Assembly (NCBI RefSeq): GCF_900604315.1
Contig: NZ_LR026978.1
Location: 1,397,339-1,461,338 of the forward strand
DNA: 64,000 nt
Direction of reading: 5' to 3'
From: [Erwinia] mediterraneensis
GTDB lineage: Bacteria; Pseudomonadota; Gammaproteobacteria; Enterobacterales; Enterobacteriaceae
Shown here in pieces: positions 18,202 through 30,024 of the stretch. How positions within the stretch are numbered: position 1 is the stretch's first letter; each line of letters begins with the position of its first letter. A program made the translations under genes and the position numbers. A model generated the notes under the pieces. The model did not search any database. It had not been told where the DNA came from and was given only the letters and a program-made list of their open reading frames with translations.

Positions 18202-19308
18202 GTGAATTACGTTTTGTTTTTTATCCTGTTGCTGCCGGTTAAAGGAATAATGAAATTATTCCACAAAAAGACAGGACGTAACCTGGTCATCCAGACCGCT
18301 AAGATTGGCGACTTTATCAATATTACGCCTTTGCTGACCCACCTTAAGCGCAGCGATGCGTTGTTAAGCCGTACCATCGCGCCACTGGCGGCACGTGACG
18401 AGACCCTGGAGCAGATCTGGTATGTCGAAGATTACCGTGCCAGTCTGTTCAGCAGGCTGCGCCTGGCCTTTCAGTTGCTGAATCGCTACGACAATATCTA
18501 TCTGTTGCACCCAAACAACCTTAACCTGTTTTACGCCGCCTTCTGTAATGGCGTGAACAAGCAGTTCCTCTCAAACTATCGCCGTAAAGGCTATCAGGCG
18601 CCATTCTATTACACCGCCAGCGGCGTTGTTGAACACAGCAAAACGTCCCTGACGGTTGAAAGTTATCTGAAACTGGCTGACCGTAGTCTGACCTGCGAGA
18701 GCTACCCCAAGCATGTCACGCAGCCGTTTTATCGTGCGCCCTTATCGGAGCCTGCGTTATTTGATGAGGAATTCATTAAAATTGGCATCAGCATCTCAGC
18801 GGGTAATACGGCAAAGACCATCCCTGCCACTGTCTGGGCTACCCTTTTCGACAGTCTGCAGCATTTGCCCTGCCGGTTTTATGTGTTCGGTACGCCGGAG
18901 GAGATCGGGCGTCTCGATGATCTCTATGCGGTAACCGGCAAGCGCGACAACATCATCTCGCTGATTGGTGAGCTGACGCTGGATGCAGTGCCTCATGCCA
19001 TCAGTTTGCTCGATTTTTATATCGCTTCCGACACCGGCAATGTTTATATTGCCGATGCGCTCAATGTGCCGGTGATTTTGATTTATGGCCCCTGTGAGGT
19101 TAAAGAGCAGCGCCCGTTAGGGGATGTTCTGCTGGCCGGTCCTGACAATATTGCGCCCTCCTCCTGGGTTTTTGCCGCGCGCTATGAGTTTGATCATCCT
19201 CCAGAACAACTGTTTGCTTTAAACCCACGTCAGCTGAAAGCGATCAACACGTTTATTCAGTCGCGTATGCCTACTCGCCTGCTCAAGAAAAACCAGCCAT
19301 TTTCATGA
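18202..19308 (+). CDS. Glycosyltransferase family 9 protein (heptosyltransferase-like)
   Basis: 368 residues from GTG 18202, chosen because GAGG lies 7 bases upstream; an in-frame GTG at 18181 has no such site. A short hydrophobic N-terminus (VLFFILLLPVKG) precedes the GT9 opening LVIQTAKIGDFINITPLL; the C-terminal donor region has SDTGNVYIADAL and LIYGPCEVKEQRPL. The Gly/Asp pattern is that of ADP-heptose transferases, but the protein diverges from WaaC, WaaF and WaaQ, so the sugar added is unknown. Its stop overlaps waaH (ATGA). Confidence 0.82.
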   Translation: MNYVLFFILLLPVKGIMKLFHKKTGRNLVIQTAKIGDFINITPLLTHLKRSDALLSRTIAPLAARDETLEQIWYVEDYRASLFSRLRLAFQLLNRYDNIYLLHPNNLNLFYAAFCNGVNKQFLSNYRRKGYQAPFYYTASGVVEHSKTSLTVESYLKLADRSLTCESYPKHVTQPFYRAPLSEPALFDEEFIKIGISISAGNTAKTIPATVWATLFDSLQHLPCRFYVFGTPEEIGRLDDLYAVTGKRDNIISLIGELTLDAVPHAISLLDFYIASDTGNVYIADALNVPVILIYGPCEVKEQRPLGDVLLAGPDNIAPSSWVFAARYEFDHPPEQLFALNPRQLKAINTFIQSRMPTRLLKKNQPFS

Positions 19309-20303
19309 AGACAACTTTGCCTGACGCTCCCCTGCTGAGCGTGATTACCCCTATGTATAACGCCGGCAGCATGTTTGATGCTTTTATCGATTCGCTGCTG
19401 GCGCAGACCCTGACCTCGCTGGAGATCATCATTGTGGATGATGGTTCCACCGATGGCTCAGGAGAACGCGCCGATGCCCGGGCGCAGCAGCACCCTCATA
19501 TCCGGGTCATTCATCAGGCCAATGGCGGAGTCTCACGCGCACGTAATGCCGGACTGGCCGTCGCGAAAGGGAAATATGTGACCTTTCCCGATGCCGATGA
19601 CACCCTCAAACCTGAGATGTACCAGACGCTGGTAGAGATGGCGGAAGCGGATAACCTGGACGCCGCCCAGTGCAACGCGGAATGGTATTTTCAGCGCAAT
19701 CAGCGCGTGAAACCGCTGATTCCTTACGATCGTTTGCGCAGCACCGGCGTGTTGAGCGGGCCGGACTGGTTAAGCACTGCGCTGGAAACCCGTCGCTATC
19801 TGCATGTGGTCTGGCTGGGTATTTATCGGCGCGAGCTTATCGACAGACACCAGCTGTGGTTTGAGCCGGGGCTGCATCATCAGGATATCCCGTGGACTAC
19901 GGAGTTTATGCTGAATGCGCAACGCGTACGCTATACCGATAACATTCTCTATCGCTATTACATGCATGACGCGTCCATCAGTAACCGTAAGCGCACCGGT
20001 CAGCGCAACGTGGAGTATCAGCGCCATTACCTGAAAATCGCCCGCATGCTGGAAGAACTCAATGATCGCTATCGCGACCGGGTCAGGATTCCGCGCGCGC
20101 TGCATTATCAGGTAACCCATGAAGCGCTCAGCGTCTGCCACAGCGTACGGCGTGAACCCGATGCCGCAGCACGGCGCGCCATCATCGCTGACATTTTTGC
20201 CACGCAAACGCATCGCCGGATGCTGCGTAATGCACGCGGTATCCGGCAGTGGTATCAGCTGCTGTTATGGTTGAGCCGGATTTACCGCTGGCGCAACAAA
20301 TAA
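19305..20303 (+). CDS. waaH: LPS core glucuronosyltransferase WaaH (YibD)
   Basis: GT2 enzyme that in E. coli adds glucuronic acid to heptose III under phosphate limitation. 332 residues (E. coli 344). Strong similarity across the whole length: SVITPMYNAGSMF, IIIVDDGSTDGSG, the DADD metal motif, DAAQCNAEWYF, LRSTGVLSGPDWL, HVVWLGIYRREL and GLHHQDIPWTTEFM. In E. coli waaH stands alone between yibQ and tdh; here it is inside the core cluster, translationally coupled to the GT9 gene and just before waaQ, the heptose III transferase that makes its acceptor. No clear PhoB box was seen upstream. Confidence 0.88.
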   Translation: MKTTLPDAPLLSVITPMYNAGSMFDAFIDSLLAQTLTSLEIIIVDDGSTDGSGERADARAQQHPHIRVIHQANGGVSRARNAGLAVAKGKYVTFPDADDTLKPEMYQTLVEMAEADNLDAAQCNAEWYFQRNQRVKPLIPYDRLRSTGVLSGPDWLSTALETRRYLHVVWLGIYRRELIDRHQLWFEPGLHHQDIPWTTEFMLNAQRVRYTDNILYRYYMHDASISNRKRTGQRNVEYQRHYLKIARMLEELNDRYRDRVRIPRALHYQVTHEALSVCHSVRREPDAAARRAIIADIFATQTHRRMLRNARGIRQWYQLLLWLSRIYRWRNK

Positions 20304-20368
20304 GCGATTGTTGGCTTTCACGCCTGTTGGGTTTGCCCTACAATCGGCTCACTGAATTCTGAGAGCAC

Positions 20369-21451
20369 ATGAGTATGGCAAGCCCGATTACCGCGACTTT
20401 TTCACCTCAAAATATTCTGCTTATCAAACTCCGCCATCATGGCGACATGTTGCTCACCACACCTGCTATCAATGCCCTCCATCAGCGTTATCCCGATGCA
20501 AAGATTGATGTTTTGCTGTATCAGGAAACCCGCCCCATGCTGGAGGCCCATCCGGCGGTACGACATCTGCATGTTATCGATCGTAAGTGGAAAAAGGCCG
20601 GAAACTGGCAGCAGATGCGTCATGAACGCGATCTGATCGCAGCCATACGCACCAGTCATTACGATCTGGTGGTGAATCTGGCGGATCAGTGGCGCAGCGC
20701 CCTTATCACTCGCCTCTCCGGCGCACCGGTGCGCATTGGCTTCGCCTATAAAAAGCGCGACAGCGTCTTCTGGCGCGCGTGCCACAATGTTCTGGTGCCT
20801 ACCGATAACCACAGTCGTTTGCATACTGTGGAGCAGAATATGGCGGCTCTGGCACCACTGGGTATCAGCGCAGAAGGCGCGCAGGTATCGATGCATTACG
20901 CACCGTCAGACTGGCAGCAGGTGCAACAGGTTCTTGCACAACACAACGTCTCCACCCCCTGGATTGTGGTGCAGCCTACGTCGCGTTGGGTATTTAAATG
21001 CTGGGAAGATGAAAAATTCGCGACAACTATCGACAGTCTGGCGCAGTCTGGCCGCAAAGTGCTGCTGACCGCGGCGCCCGATAAAAACGAGCTGGCGATG
21101 ATTGAACACATTCAGTCGCTGTGTCGCTCTGCAGAGGTGGTTTCAGTGGCAGGAAAACTGTCACTGCCGCAGCTGGCCGCGTTAATCGATCATGCGCAGC
21201 TGTTTATCGGCGTTGATTCCGCGCCAATGCATATGGCTGCGGCGCTGAATACTCCCTGTATCGCGCTCTTCGGCCCGACCAAATTACAGCACTGGCGCCC
21301 CTGGGGTGAAAACAACCAGGTTATCTGGGCGGGTGATTATGGCCCGCTTCCGGCACCCGACTCTATTGATACCCGTACCGGACAGCGTTTCCTGTCGGCC
21401 ATCCCGGTTGATGACGTCGTCAGGGCGGCGAAGGATTTCCTGCATGACTAA
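20369..21451 (+). CDS. waaQ: LPS heptosyltransferase III WaaQ
   Basis: GT9 enzyme adding the branching heptose III to heptose II. 360 residues; ATG at 20369 with GAGAG upstream, or the ATG two codons later. Characteristic WaaQ segments: ILLIKLRHHGDMLLTTPAI, DLVVNLADQWRSA, VVQPTSRWVFKCWEDEKF, GVDSAPMHMAAAL and LFGPTKLQHWRPW. The stop overlaps wabG by 8 bp. A TACAAT -10-like element lies near 20339, with no good -35. Confidence 0.94.
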   Translation: MSMASPITATFSPQNILLIKLRHHGDMLLTTPAINALHQRYPDAKIDVLLYQETRPMLEAHPAVRHLHVIDRKWKKAGNWQQMRHERDLIAAIRTSHYDLVVNLADQWRSALITRLSGAPVRIGFAYKKRDSVFWRACHNVLVPTDNHSRLHTVEQNMAALAPLGISAEGAQVSMHYAPSDWQQVQQVLAQHNVSTPWIVVQPTSRWVFKCWEDEKFATTIDSLAQSGRKVLLTAAPDKNELAMIEHIQSLCRSAEVVSVAGKLSLPQLAALIDHAQLFIGVDSAPMHMAAALNTPCIALFGPTKLQHWRPWGENNQVIWAGDYGPLPAPDSIDTRTGQRFLSAIPVDDVVRAAKDFLHD

Positions 21452-22577
21452 ATTACGTCTGGCGATTGTCCGGCAGAAATACCGTCCTGATGGCGGGGCA
21501 GAACGTTTTATCTCGCGCGCGCTGGAAGCGCTCGGCAGCGAGCAGCTGGATCTCAATATTATTACCCGTAGCTGGCAGGGTACGCCGAATCCGGGCTGGC
21601 ATCTGCATATCTGCAATCCGGCCAAATTTGGCCGGGTATCGCGAGAACGCGGTTTCGCTCAGGCCGCCCGTGCCTGCTGGGAGCGGGAAGACTTCGATAT
21701 TGTCCAGAGCCATGAGCGTATTGCCGGATGCGATATCTTCCGTGCCGGGGATGGCGTCCATCGCGTCTGGCTTGAGCAGCGCGCGCGCATCGTCTCTCCG
21801 CTACAGCGGCTGAGCGCAGCATTAAGCCCCTATCATCGCTACGTTTTACAAGCCGAAGCGGAGATGTTTCACTCGCCTGCGCTGAAAGCGGTCATCTGTA
21901 ATTCGCAGATGGTGAAACAGGATATCATTCGTCATTTTCAGCTCGATGCTGACAAGATCCACGTTATCTATAACGCCATTGACGCCACCCGCTTTCAGCC
22001 CGCCAGCGAAGCCAGCCGCCACGCAACACGGCAGCAGCTAAACCTGCCGCAGCACGCCACGGTGCTGATTTATGTGGGTTCGGGCTTCGAACGCAAAGGG
22101 CTGAAAGCGGCCATTGAAGCAATAGCGCACAGTGATCGCTACCTGATTGTGGTGGGTCAGGATAAACAGCTGAAACGCTACCAACAGCTGGCGAACCAGC
22201 TAAACTGCCTGGATCGTCTACGCTTTGTCGGGGTGCAGCAGGATGTGCAACCCTTTTATCATGCGGCGGATGCCTTGCTGCTGCCCACGCTCTACGATCC
22301 CTTCCCCAATGTTGTGCTGGAGGCGATGGCTTGTGGCCTGGCGGTGATTACCAGTACTGGCTGCGGTGGCGCAGAATTTATTGCGCAGGGCCAGCAGGGC
22401 TTTGTCTGCGACGCATTAGATATCAAAGCATTAAATGAGGCGGTTACTGCTATTTCCCCACTTTCGCAAAACTCAGCGATGGGAGAGGCCGCACGCCGCA
22501 GAATTGAGCCTTATAGCCCACAGCATCTGGCCCGGTCGCTTAACTTGCTCTATCAACAGGTATTACAGCAAGGCTGA
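21444..22577 (+). CDS. wabG: LPS core galacturonosyltransferase WabG
   Basis: Retaining GT4 transferase; in Klebsiella WabG adds GalA to heptose II of the inner core. 377 residues from ATG 21444, which overlaps the waaQ stop; the frame is open further upstream but antisense-like. The opening RLAIVRQKYRPDGGAERF, SHERIAGCDIFRAGDGVHR, YVGSGFERKGL, VVGQDKQLKRY and the E-x7-E motif in YDPFPNVVLEAMACGL match WabG closely. WaaQ-WabG coupling puts heptose III and GalA addition under one transcript. A negatively charged core built this way does not need core phosphates. Confidence 0.86.
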   Translation: MTKLRLAIVRQKYRPDGGAERFISRALEALGSEQLDLNIITRSWQGTPNPGWHLHICNPAKFGRVSRERGFAQAARACWEREDFDIVQSHERIAGCDIFRAGDGVHRVWLEQRARIVSPLQRLSAALSPYHRYVLQAEAEMFHSPALKAVICNSQMVKQDIIRHFQLDADKIHVIYNAIDATRFQPASEASRHATRQQLNLPQHATVLIYVGSGFERKGLKAAIEAIAHSDRYLIVVGQDKQLKRYQQLANQLNCLDRLRFVGVQQDVQPFYHAADALLLPTLYDPFPNVVLEAMACGLAVITSTGCGGAEFIAQGQQGFVCDALDIKALNEAVTAISPLSQNSAMGEAARRRIEPYSPQHLARSLNLLYQQVLQQG

Positions 22578-22669
22578 CAAAGTGAGATGAGGAGACGCAG
22601 GGATTCTGCTAACATGCCTAATCTCGATTTTTTGATGATGTTTGACGCGAACGTGTCGTAACGGTAACT

Positions 22670-23943
22670 ATGACGACAATTTACACAGCCCTGCTCTATC
22701 TGATTCAACCGCTGATTTGGCTACGCCTGTGGCTGCGCGGTCGCAAAGCGCCTGCTTATCGCAAACGCTGGTCAGAGCGCTACGGTTTTTGTGAAGGCAA
22801 AGTTAAGCCTGACGGTATTGTCCTGCACTCCGTCTCGGTGGGCGAAACCCTGGCCGCTATTCCGCTGGTGCGTGCCTTACGTCACCGCTACCCCAGCCTG
22901 CCTATTACTGTCACTACCATGACCCCCACCGGTTCAGAGCGCGCGCAGTCCGCTTTCGGTAAAGATGTGCATCATGTTTATCTGCCTTACGATCTGCCGG
23001 GCGCCATTAACCGCTTTCTGGATACCGCCAGTCCGCGCCTGGTGATCATTATGGAAACCGAGCTGTGGCCCAACATCATTCGCATCCTGCATCAGCGCAA
23101 TATCCCGCTGGTGATTGCCAATGCGCGTCTCTCTGCACGTTCGGCCAAAGGCTATAAAAAGCTGGGGAGATTTATGCGCCAGCTGTTGCAACAAATCACC
23201 CTGATTGCGGCGCAGAACGCCGAGGATGGTGACCGTTTCCTCGAACTGGGCCTCAAACGTTCGCACCTGGCCGTGACCGGCAGCCTGAAATTCGATATTT
23301 CTGTGACGCCAGAACTGGCGGCCCGGGCCGTTACGCTGCGTCGTCAGTGGGCACCACGTCGGCCAGTGTGGATCGCGACCAGTACTCATGAAGGCGAAGA
23401 GGCGATCGTCCTTGATGCGCATCAGCGTCTGCTGCAGCAGTTTCCCGATCTGTTGCTGATTCTGGTGCCGCGCCATCCCGAGCGCTTCGACGATGCGCGT
23501 CTGCTGACGCAAAAGCGCAGACTGAGTTTTACCCTGCGCAGCAGCGGCGAAATTCCTTCCGGCGGCACCCAGGTAGTGATTGGCGATACCATGGGCGAAC
23601 TGATGCTGCTGTACGGCATCGCCGACCTGGCGTTTGTCGGTGGCAGCCTGGTAGAGCGTGGCGGTCATAACCCGCTGGAGCCTGCCGCTCATGCTATCCC
23701 GGTCCTGATGGGCCCGCACACCTGGAACTTCAAAGATATCTGCGGCAAGTTGCAACAGGCTGAAGGGCTGATTACGGTGACCGATGCGGTTTCGCTGGCT
23801 AACGAAATCACTAATTTACTGCAGGATGATGATTATCGCCGCTACTATGGCCGTCACGCAGTGGAAGTGCTACATCAGAATCAGGGAGCGCTGCAGCGGT
23901 TGCTGCAGTTGCTGGAACCTCATTTACCGCCACGAGCTCACTA

Positions 23944-23944
<1 letters not shown>
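22670..23944 (+). CDS. waaA: 3-deoxy-D-manno-octulosonic acid (Kdo) transferase WaaA
   Basis: Membrane-anchored bifunctional GT30 enzyme adding two Kdo residues to lipid IVA, the essential first step of core assembly. 424 residues (E. coli 425). The N-terminal hydrophobic segment [14 protein letters not shown] anchors it; [15 protein letters not shown] carries the catalytic Glu, and [26 protein letters not shown] and [20 protein letters not shown] follow. The waaE start overlaps the stop by one base. The intergenic gap of about 90 bp after wabG may contain its own promoter. Confidence 0.97.
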
Positions 23945-25202
<1,258 letters not shown>

Positions 25203-25233
25203 GCGCATGCCTGCCAGGTGGCGACTGGCGCGG

Positions 25234-26043
25234 CTATTGCTGGCAGTGCGGGCACCAGTAGGTGCTGCGCTGTCCGTGCTTACCGCTGACGACAGGAGAG
25301 CCACAGACACGACAGGGTTCCCCGGCGCGCCCATACACCTGCAACTGCTGGGCAAAATAGCCTGGCTTGCCATCGCTTTGCAGAAAGTCGCGTAGCGTTG
25401 TGCCTCCCTGCTCAATCGAGCGCAGCAACACCGCTTTGATGGTGGTCGCCAGCAGGCCTGCCTGCGCTTCGCTCAGGCTCATCGCAGGGCGATCGGGCAG
25501 GATCCCGGCCGTAAACAGCGATTCGCTGGCGTAAATATTGCCCACACCCACCACCACTTTGTTATCCATCAGCCAGGGCTTAATCGCGGTACGTTTGCCA
25601 CGCGATTTTGCAAACAGGTACTCGCCGTTAAATTCCTCGCTGAGCGGTTCCGGTCCCAGATGGGCGAGCACATTGCTGCCCTGCAAATCATTGCTCCAGA
25701 GCCAGGCGCCAAAGCGGCGCGGATCGGTATAGCGCAGCACTTTGCCGTTGCTCATCACCAGATCCACATGGTCATGTTTGGCTGCCGGCAACGCTTCCGG
25801 CAGAATGCGCAGGCTACCTGACATGCCGAGATGAATGATGATCCAGCCTGTCGGCAGTTCCAGCAGCAGATATTTGGCGCGGCGCTGCACGCTGAGCACC
25901 GGCTGATCGCTCAGGGCATGGATTTCTTCAGATACGGGCCAGCGCAGACGTGAATTGCGCACCACCGCATGCAGGATGGTTTCGCCCACCAGATGCGGTT
26001 CAATGCCCCGACGACTGGTTTCCACCTCAGGTAATTCAGGCAT
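25234..26043 (-). CDS. mutM: Formamidopyrimidine-DNA glycosylase
   Basis: Bifunctional DNA glycosylase/AP lyase removing 8-oxoguanine and formamidopyrimidines. 269 residues (E. coli 269). The catalytic N-terminus PELPEVET (Pro nucleophile and Glu), the AKYLLLEL Lys, [17 protein letters not shown] and the C-terminal zinc finger C-x2-C...C-x2-C (CRVCG ... CPHC) are all present. GGAG lies before the ATG. Separated from rpmG by a terminator. Confidence 0.97.
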   Translation of the reverse strand: MPELPEVETSRRGIEPHLVGETILHAVVRNSRLRWPVSEEIHALSDQPVLSVQRRAKYLLLELPTGWIIIHLGMSGSLRILPEALPAAKHDHVDLVMSNGKVLRYTDPRRFGAWLWSNDLQGSNVLAHLGPEPLSEEFNGEYLFAKSRGKRTAIKPWLMDNKVVVGVGNIYASESLFTAGILPDRPAMSLSEAQAGLLATTIKAVLLRSIEQGGTTLRDFLQSDGKPGYFAQQLQVYGRAGEPCRVCGSPVVSGKHGQRSTYWCPHCQQ

Positions 26044-26073
26044 GTCATCTCCTTAAAACGTCGCTGACAGAAA

Positions 26074-26102
26074 CAAAAAACCCGGCCGGAGCCGGGTTTT
26101 TC
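26074..26102 (-). terminator. Intrinsic terminator of rpmB-rpmG
   Basis: ACCCGGC-cggA-GCCGGGT hairpin flanked by A6 and T6, so it can work in both directions; on the minus strand it follows the rpmG stop by about 15 bp and separates it from mutM. Confidence 0.85.
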
Positions 26103-26116
26103 GCAAGAAAACAAAA

Positions 26117-26287
<171 letters not shown>

Positions 26288-26295
26288 TCAGTTCC

Positions 26296-26553
<258 letters not shown>

Positions 26554-26677
26554 TCAGCTCGAGCTTTAAAAATTAGGTTTTGGCCGCCTCGTCAGGCTTA
26601 TAGCCCAGCCAGGCGAGTTCCATGTGAACCCGCTGAGCAGGCCTAAACGCCAAACCCGAGATTCTCAAAGGTGGCGT

Positions 26678-26706
26678 AGTATACGCCGGTCCGCGTCAGT
26701 GCTCAA
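26678..26706 (-). promoter_or_regulatory. Sigma-70 promoter for rpmB-rpmG
   Basis: On the minus strand TTGAGC (26706-26701), a 17-bp spacer and TATACT (26683-26678). Predicted start near 26671, giving a leader of about 140 nt before the rpmB ATG. Confidence 0.7.
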
Positions 26707-26775
26707 GTCCCGAACAAAAAAGATCCCGCTGGATCGGGTAAAAACGCCGCATTTACGTCGGCGCAGCGACGCGCG

Positions 26776-27432
26776 CTACAGCCAGCCCCGCTCCGCAAAG
26801 GATACATATTCGCCATGTCCAATCACCAGATGGTCCAGTACGCGGATATTAAGCAGCAGGCAGGCCTGACTCACTTTACAGGTGATTTCCCGATCAGCCT
26901 GGCTCGGTTCCGCAAGACCGGAAGGGTGGTTATGGGCCAGAATCAGCGCAGCCGCATTGCATTTCAGCGCTTCGCGAACGATTTCACGCGGATGTACCTC
27001 AACACTGTTAATAGAACCGGCAAACATTTGCTGCGCCCGCAGCACGCGATGCTGATTATCCAGAAACAGCACCATAAAGAGTTCGCGTTCCTGATGAGCC
27101 AGCACGCTCTGCAGGTAGTGCCGGGTGACCTGCGGATTTTCCATAACGTTTTCCTGCGCCAGCTGCGCCGCAAAAAAACGCTTTCCCAGTTCAGCAATGG
27201 CGTGCAGCTGGGCCAGTTTGGCTGCGCCTATGCCCTTTATCTCTGCCAGCTCTTGCTGACTGGCGGTCATAATGCGGTATAACGAGCCAAACTGGTTCAG
27301 CATCTGTCGTGCCAGCATCAGAACATTCACGCCCGCTACCCCGGTGCGTAAAAAAATCGCCAGCAGTTCGTCGTCACTGAGGGCCACGGCGCCCTGCTGC
27401 TGTAACTTTTCTCGCGGTGCCAGATTGTCCAT
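26776..27432 (-). CDS. radC: RadC/YsxL family JAB-domain protein
   Basis: 218 residues from ATG 27432, with AGAAGG upstream; the frame extends 30 codons more, but the family start is [10 protein letters not shown] (E. coli 222 residues). N-terminal UPF0758 helix-hairpin-helix region ([12 protein letters not shown]) and C-terminal JAB/MPN metalloprotease-like domain with E...HNHPSG...S..D. Despite its name, a direct role in DNA repair is doubtful for this family. Divergent from coaBC. Confidence 0.94.
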   Translation of the reverse strand: MDNLAPREKLQQQGAVALSDDELLAIFLRTGVAGVNVLMLARQMLNQFGSLYRIMTASQQELAEIKGIGAAKLAQLHAIAELGKRFFAAQLAQENVMENPQVTRHYLQSVLAHQERELFMVLFLDNQHRVLRAQQMFAGSINSVEVHPREIVREALKCNAAALILAHNHPSGLAEPSQADREITCKVSQACLLLNIRVLDHLVIGHGEYVSFAERGWL

Positions 27433-27620
27433 TGCCTTCTTCTCCCTGAAAACCGCGTTATTTTGCCCTGCAGCCAGCCGGTGCGCCACGCTGTCTGCGC
27501 ACTTTTTCGAGACGTCTCGCAAAGCCGCAGGGAGTGGAAAGGCGTACAGCGGGCTCTGTGGTAAAATCCCCCTATTGCGACGCGCCCTGCGCGGCTAACT
27601 GAATAAGTGAGGCGAACAAC

Positions 27621-28841
27621 ATGATGGGATTAGCCGGTAAAAAAGTACTTCTTGGCATCAGCGGCGGCATTGCTGCCTATAAAACCCCTGAGCTGGTACG
27701 CCGACTGCGCGATCGTGGCGCGGATGTCAGAGTGATGATGACCGAAGCCGCCAAAGCCTTTATTACGCCGCTGAGTCTGCAGGCCGTGTCAGGTTATCCG
27801 GTTTATGGTGATCTGCTCGATCCGGCGGCCGAAGCGGCCATGGGCCATATCGAACTGGCGAAATGGGCCGACCTGGTGATTCTGGCGCCAGCCACCGCTG
27901 ATTTGATTGCGCGCGTCACGGCGGGCATGGCTAACGATTTGGTCACCACCACCTGCCTGGCGACTGCAGCGCCCGTTGCCGTGGTGCCCGCCATGAACCA
28001 GCAGATGTACCGCGCGCCAGTGACGCAGGAGAATCTTCAGCGCCTTGCCGCCCGTGGCATTATGATTTGGGGACCGGACAGCGGTAGTCAGGCGTGCGGC
28101 GATGTCGGCCCTGGCCGCATGCTTGATCCGCTGGCGATTGTGGAGCACGCGGTAACATGGGCAACGCCGGTCAACGATCTGCAACATCTCAATATTATGA
28201 TTACCGCCGGTCCTACCCGTGAAGCGCTGGATCCGGTGCGTTACATCACGAACCACAGCTCGGGCAAAATGGGCTTTGCGATTGCCAGCGCCGCCGCGAA
28301 GCGGGGCGCAAACGTGACGTTAGTTGCAGGCCCGGTCACCTTACCGACGCCAGCCTGGGTAAAGCGTATTGACGTTACCACCGCGCTGGAAATGGAACAG
28401 ACGGTAATGAGTGAGATCAGCAAACAACATATTTTCATTGCCAGCGCCGCCGTGGCAGACTACCGGGCGGCAGAAGTTGCCGCAGAAAAAATCAAAAAAC
28501 AGGACGGCGATGAGAGCGTTACCCTGCAGCTGGTCAAAAACCCTGACATTGTCGCGGGTGTCGCAGCCTTAACCGCAGGTCGGCCCTTTGTGGTTGGATT
28601 TGCAGCAGAAACCCAGAATGTGGAAGAATACGCCCGACAAAAAAGGGTGCGAAAAAATCTGGACCTTATCTGCGCCAATGACGTGTCAAAAGCTGGACAG
28701 GGCTTTAACAGTGACACCAATGCTCTTCACCTTTTCTGGCAGGAGGGAGAGAAACTTTTACCACTCAGTGAAAAAGCTCTCCTTGGCCAACAATTATTAG
28801 ACGAGATTGTCAGCCGTTATGATGAAAAAAATCGACGTTAA
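27621..28841 (+). CDS. coaBC: Bifunctional phosphopantothenoylcysteine decarboxylase / phosphopantothenate-cysteine ligase
   Basis: CoA biosynthesis (Dfp): the N-terminal CoaC flavoprotein decarboxylates, the C-terminal CoaB domain joins 4'-phosphopantothenate and cysteine using CTP. 406 residues as in E. coli. CoaC motifs: [18 protein letters not shown], the PASANH-like [10 protein letters not shown] and VPAMNQQMY; Coa[26 protein letters not shown] and the GFAAET region. GAGG is 9 bases before ATG 27621. Its 3' end overlaps dut by about 20 bp. coaD, also a CoA gene, is only 3 kb away. Confidence 0.97.
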   Translation: MMGLAGKKVLLGISGGIAAYKTPELVRRLRDRGADVRVMMTEAAKAFITPLSLQAVSGYPVYGDLLDPAAEAAMGHIELAKWADLVILAPATADLIARVTAGMANDLVTTTCLATAAPVAVVPAMNQQMYRAPVTQENLQRLAARGIMIWGPDSGSQACGDVGPGRMLDPLAIVEHAVTWATPVNDLQHLNIMITAGPTREALDPVRYITNHSSGKMGFAIASAAAKRGANVTLVAGPVTLPTPAWVKRIDVTTALEMEQTVMSEISKQHIFIASAAVADYRAAEVAAEKIKKQDGDESVTLQLVKNPDIVAGVAALTAGRPFVVGFAAETQNVEEYARQKRVRKNLDLICANDVSKAGQGFNSDTNALHLFWQEGEKLLPLSEKALLGQQLLDEIVSRYDEKNRR

Positions 28842-29277
28842 GATTCTTGACGCGCGTGTCGGCAAAGCGTTTCCGCTGCCGGCCTATGCCACTTCGGGAT
28901 CTGCCGGTCTGGACCTGCGCGCCTGCCTGGATGAGGCGCTGGAACTGGCACCTGGTGCCACGACCTTAATTCCTACCGGTCTGGCGATTCATATTGCCGA
29001 TCCCAGCCTTGCGGCTGTTATCCTGCCACGCTCCGGCCTGGGCCATAAGCATGGTATTGTACTGGGTAATCTGGTGGGCCTGATTGATTCTGACTATCAG
29101 GGCCAGCTGATGGTGTCTGTCTGGAACCGCGCAGAGACCGCTTTTACCATCCAGCCCGGTGACCGTATTGCTCAGCTGGTGTTCGTGCCTGTTGTTCAGG
29201 CTGAATTCAACCTGGTAGAAGAGTTTGACACCAGCGTTCGTGGTGAAGGTGGCTTTGGCCATTCCGGTCGCCAGTAA
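28819..29277 (+). CDS. dut: Deoxyuridine 5'-triphosphate nucleotidohydrolase
   Basis: Trimeric dUTPase hydrolysing dUTP to dUMP, keeping uracil out of DNA. 152 residues from the first of two adjacent ATGs (28819, 28822). All five dUTPase motifs are seen: [39 protein letters not shown] and [11 protein letters not shown]. Overlaps the coaBC 3' end, as in E. coli where the genes are cotranscribed. Confidence 0.97.
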   Translation: MMKKIDVKILDARVGKAFPLPAYATSGSAGLDLRACLDEALELAPGATTLIPTGLAIHIADPSLAAVILPRSGLGHKHGIVLGNLVGLIDSDYQGQLMVSVWNRAETAFTIQPGDRIAQLVFVPVVQAEFNLVEEFDTSVRGEGGFGHSGRQ

Positions 29278-29318
29278 ACGCAGCATATCCTTTTACGCAT
29301 CTGTTGATATTTACGCTT

Positions 29319-29350
29319 CCTCGCCATGAGACGCTGCCTCATGGCCGAGG
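29319..29350. other. Long inverted repeat between dut and slmA
   Basis: CCTCG-CCATGAG, a 7-nt loop, then CTCATGG-(C)-CGAGG: a 12-bp stem with one bulge. There is no T-run, so it is either a weak terminator of coaBC-dut or a protein/RNA structural site ahead of slmA. It does not match the known SlmA-binding palindrome. Confidence 0.55.
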
Positions 29351-29396
29351 CGTTGATATTGCCTGCTTTTGGTGAATCTCAGGGGTTTTTAAGGTC

Positions 29397-29993
29397 ATGG
29401 CAGAAAAAATAAGCGCGAAACGGAATCGTCGGGAAGAAATTTTGCAGTCACTGGCGCAGATGCTGGAGTCCAGCGATGGCAGTCAGCGTATTACTACCGC
29501 AAAACTGGCGGCCAATGTGGGCGTATCAGAAGCGGCGCTTTATCGTCACTTCCCCAGCAAAACGCGCATGTTTGACAGCCTGATTGAATTTATTGAAGAC
29601 AGCCTGATTACGCGCATCAATCTGATCCTGAAAGATGAAAAAGAAACCATGACGCGGTTGCGTCTGATTGTGCAATTGATTCTGGGATTTGGTGAGCGTA
29701 ATCCGGGGCTGACGCGTATCCTGACCGGCCATGCTTTAATGTTTGAACAGGACCGGTTGCAGGGTCGCATTAATCAACTGTTTGAGCGTATTGAAGTTCA
29801 GCTGCGTCAGGTGATGCGCGAACGCAGAATGCGTGAAGGTGAAGGCTTTCAGATTGATGAAGGTGTGCTCGCCAGTCAGCTGCTGGCCTTTTGCGAAGGG
29901 GTGCTGTCGCGCTATGTTCGTTCTGAATTTCGCTACAGTCCGACGGCGGATTTTGATGCCCGCTGGCCCTTGCTGGCCGCGCAGCTGATATAA
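29397..29993 (+). CDS. slmA: Nucleoid occlusion factor SlmA
   Basis: TetR-family DNA-binding protein that, bound to its sites on the chromosome, blocks FtsZ-ring assembly over the nucleoid. 198 residues, same as E. coli. N-terminal helix-turn-helix [20 protein letters not shown]; the all-helical C-terminal FtsZ-binding/dimer domain follows ([26 protein letters not shown]). It keeps its place between dut and pyrE. Confidence 0.97.
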   Translation: MAEKISAKRNRREEILQSLAQMLESSDGSQRITTAKLAANVGVSEAALYRHFPSKTRMFDSLIEFIEDSLITRINLILKDEKETMTRLRLIVQLILGFGERNPGLTRILTGHALMFEQDRLQGRINQLFERIEVQLRQVMRERRMREGEGFQIDEGVLASQLLAFCEGVLSRYVRSEFRYSPTADFDARWPLLAAQLI

Positions 29994-29996
29994 TCT

Positions 29997-30018
29997 GGCG
30001 GGCCAGGCCCGCCTCTTA
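29997..30018 (+). terminator. Terminator hairpin after slmA
   Basis: GGCGGGC-cag-GCCCGCC with a short T-rich tail (TCTTAT), between slmA and the convergent pyrE stop; probably serves both. Confidence 0.6.
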
Positions 30019-30024
30019 TCATCG

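Noticed and set aside
22934..23755. 273-codon minus-strand frame opposite waaA
   Set aside because: Antisense shadow of a full-length conserved gene; no recognisable domain.
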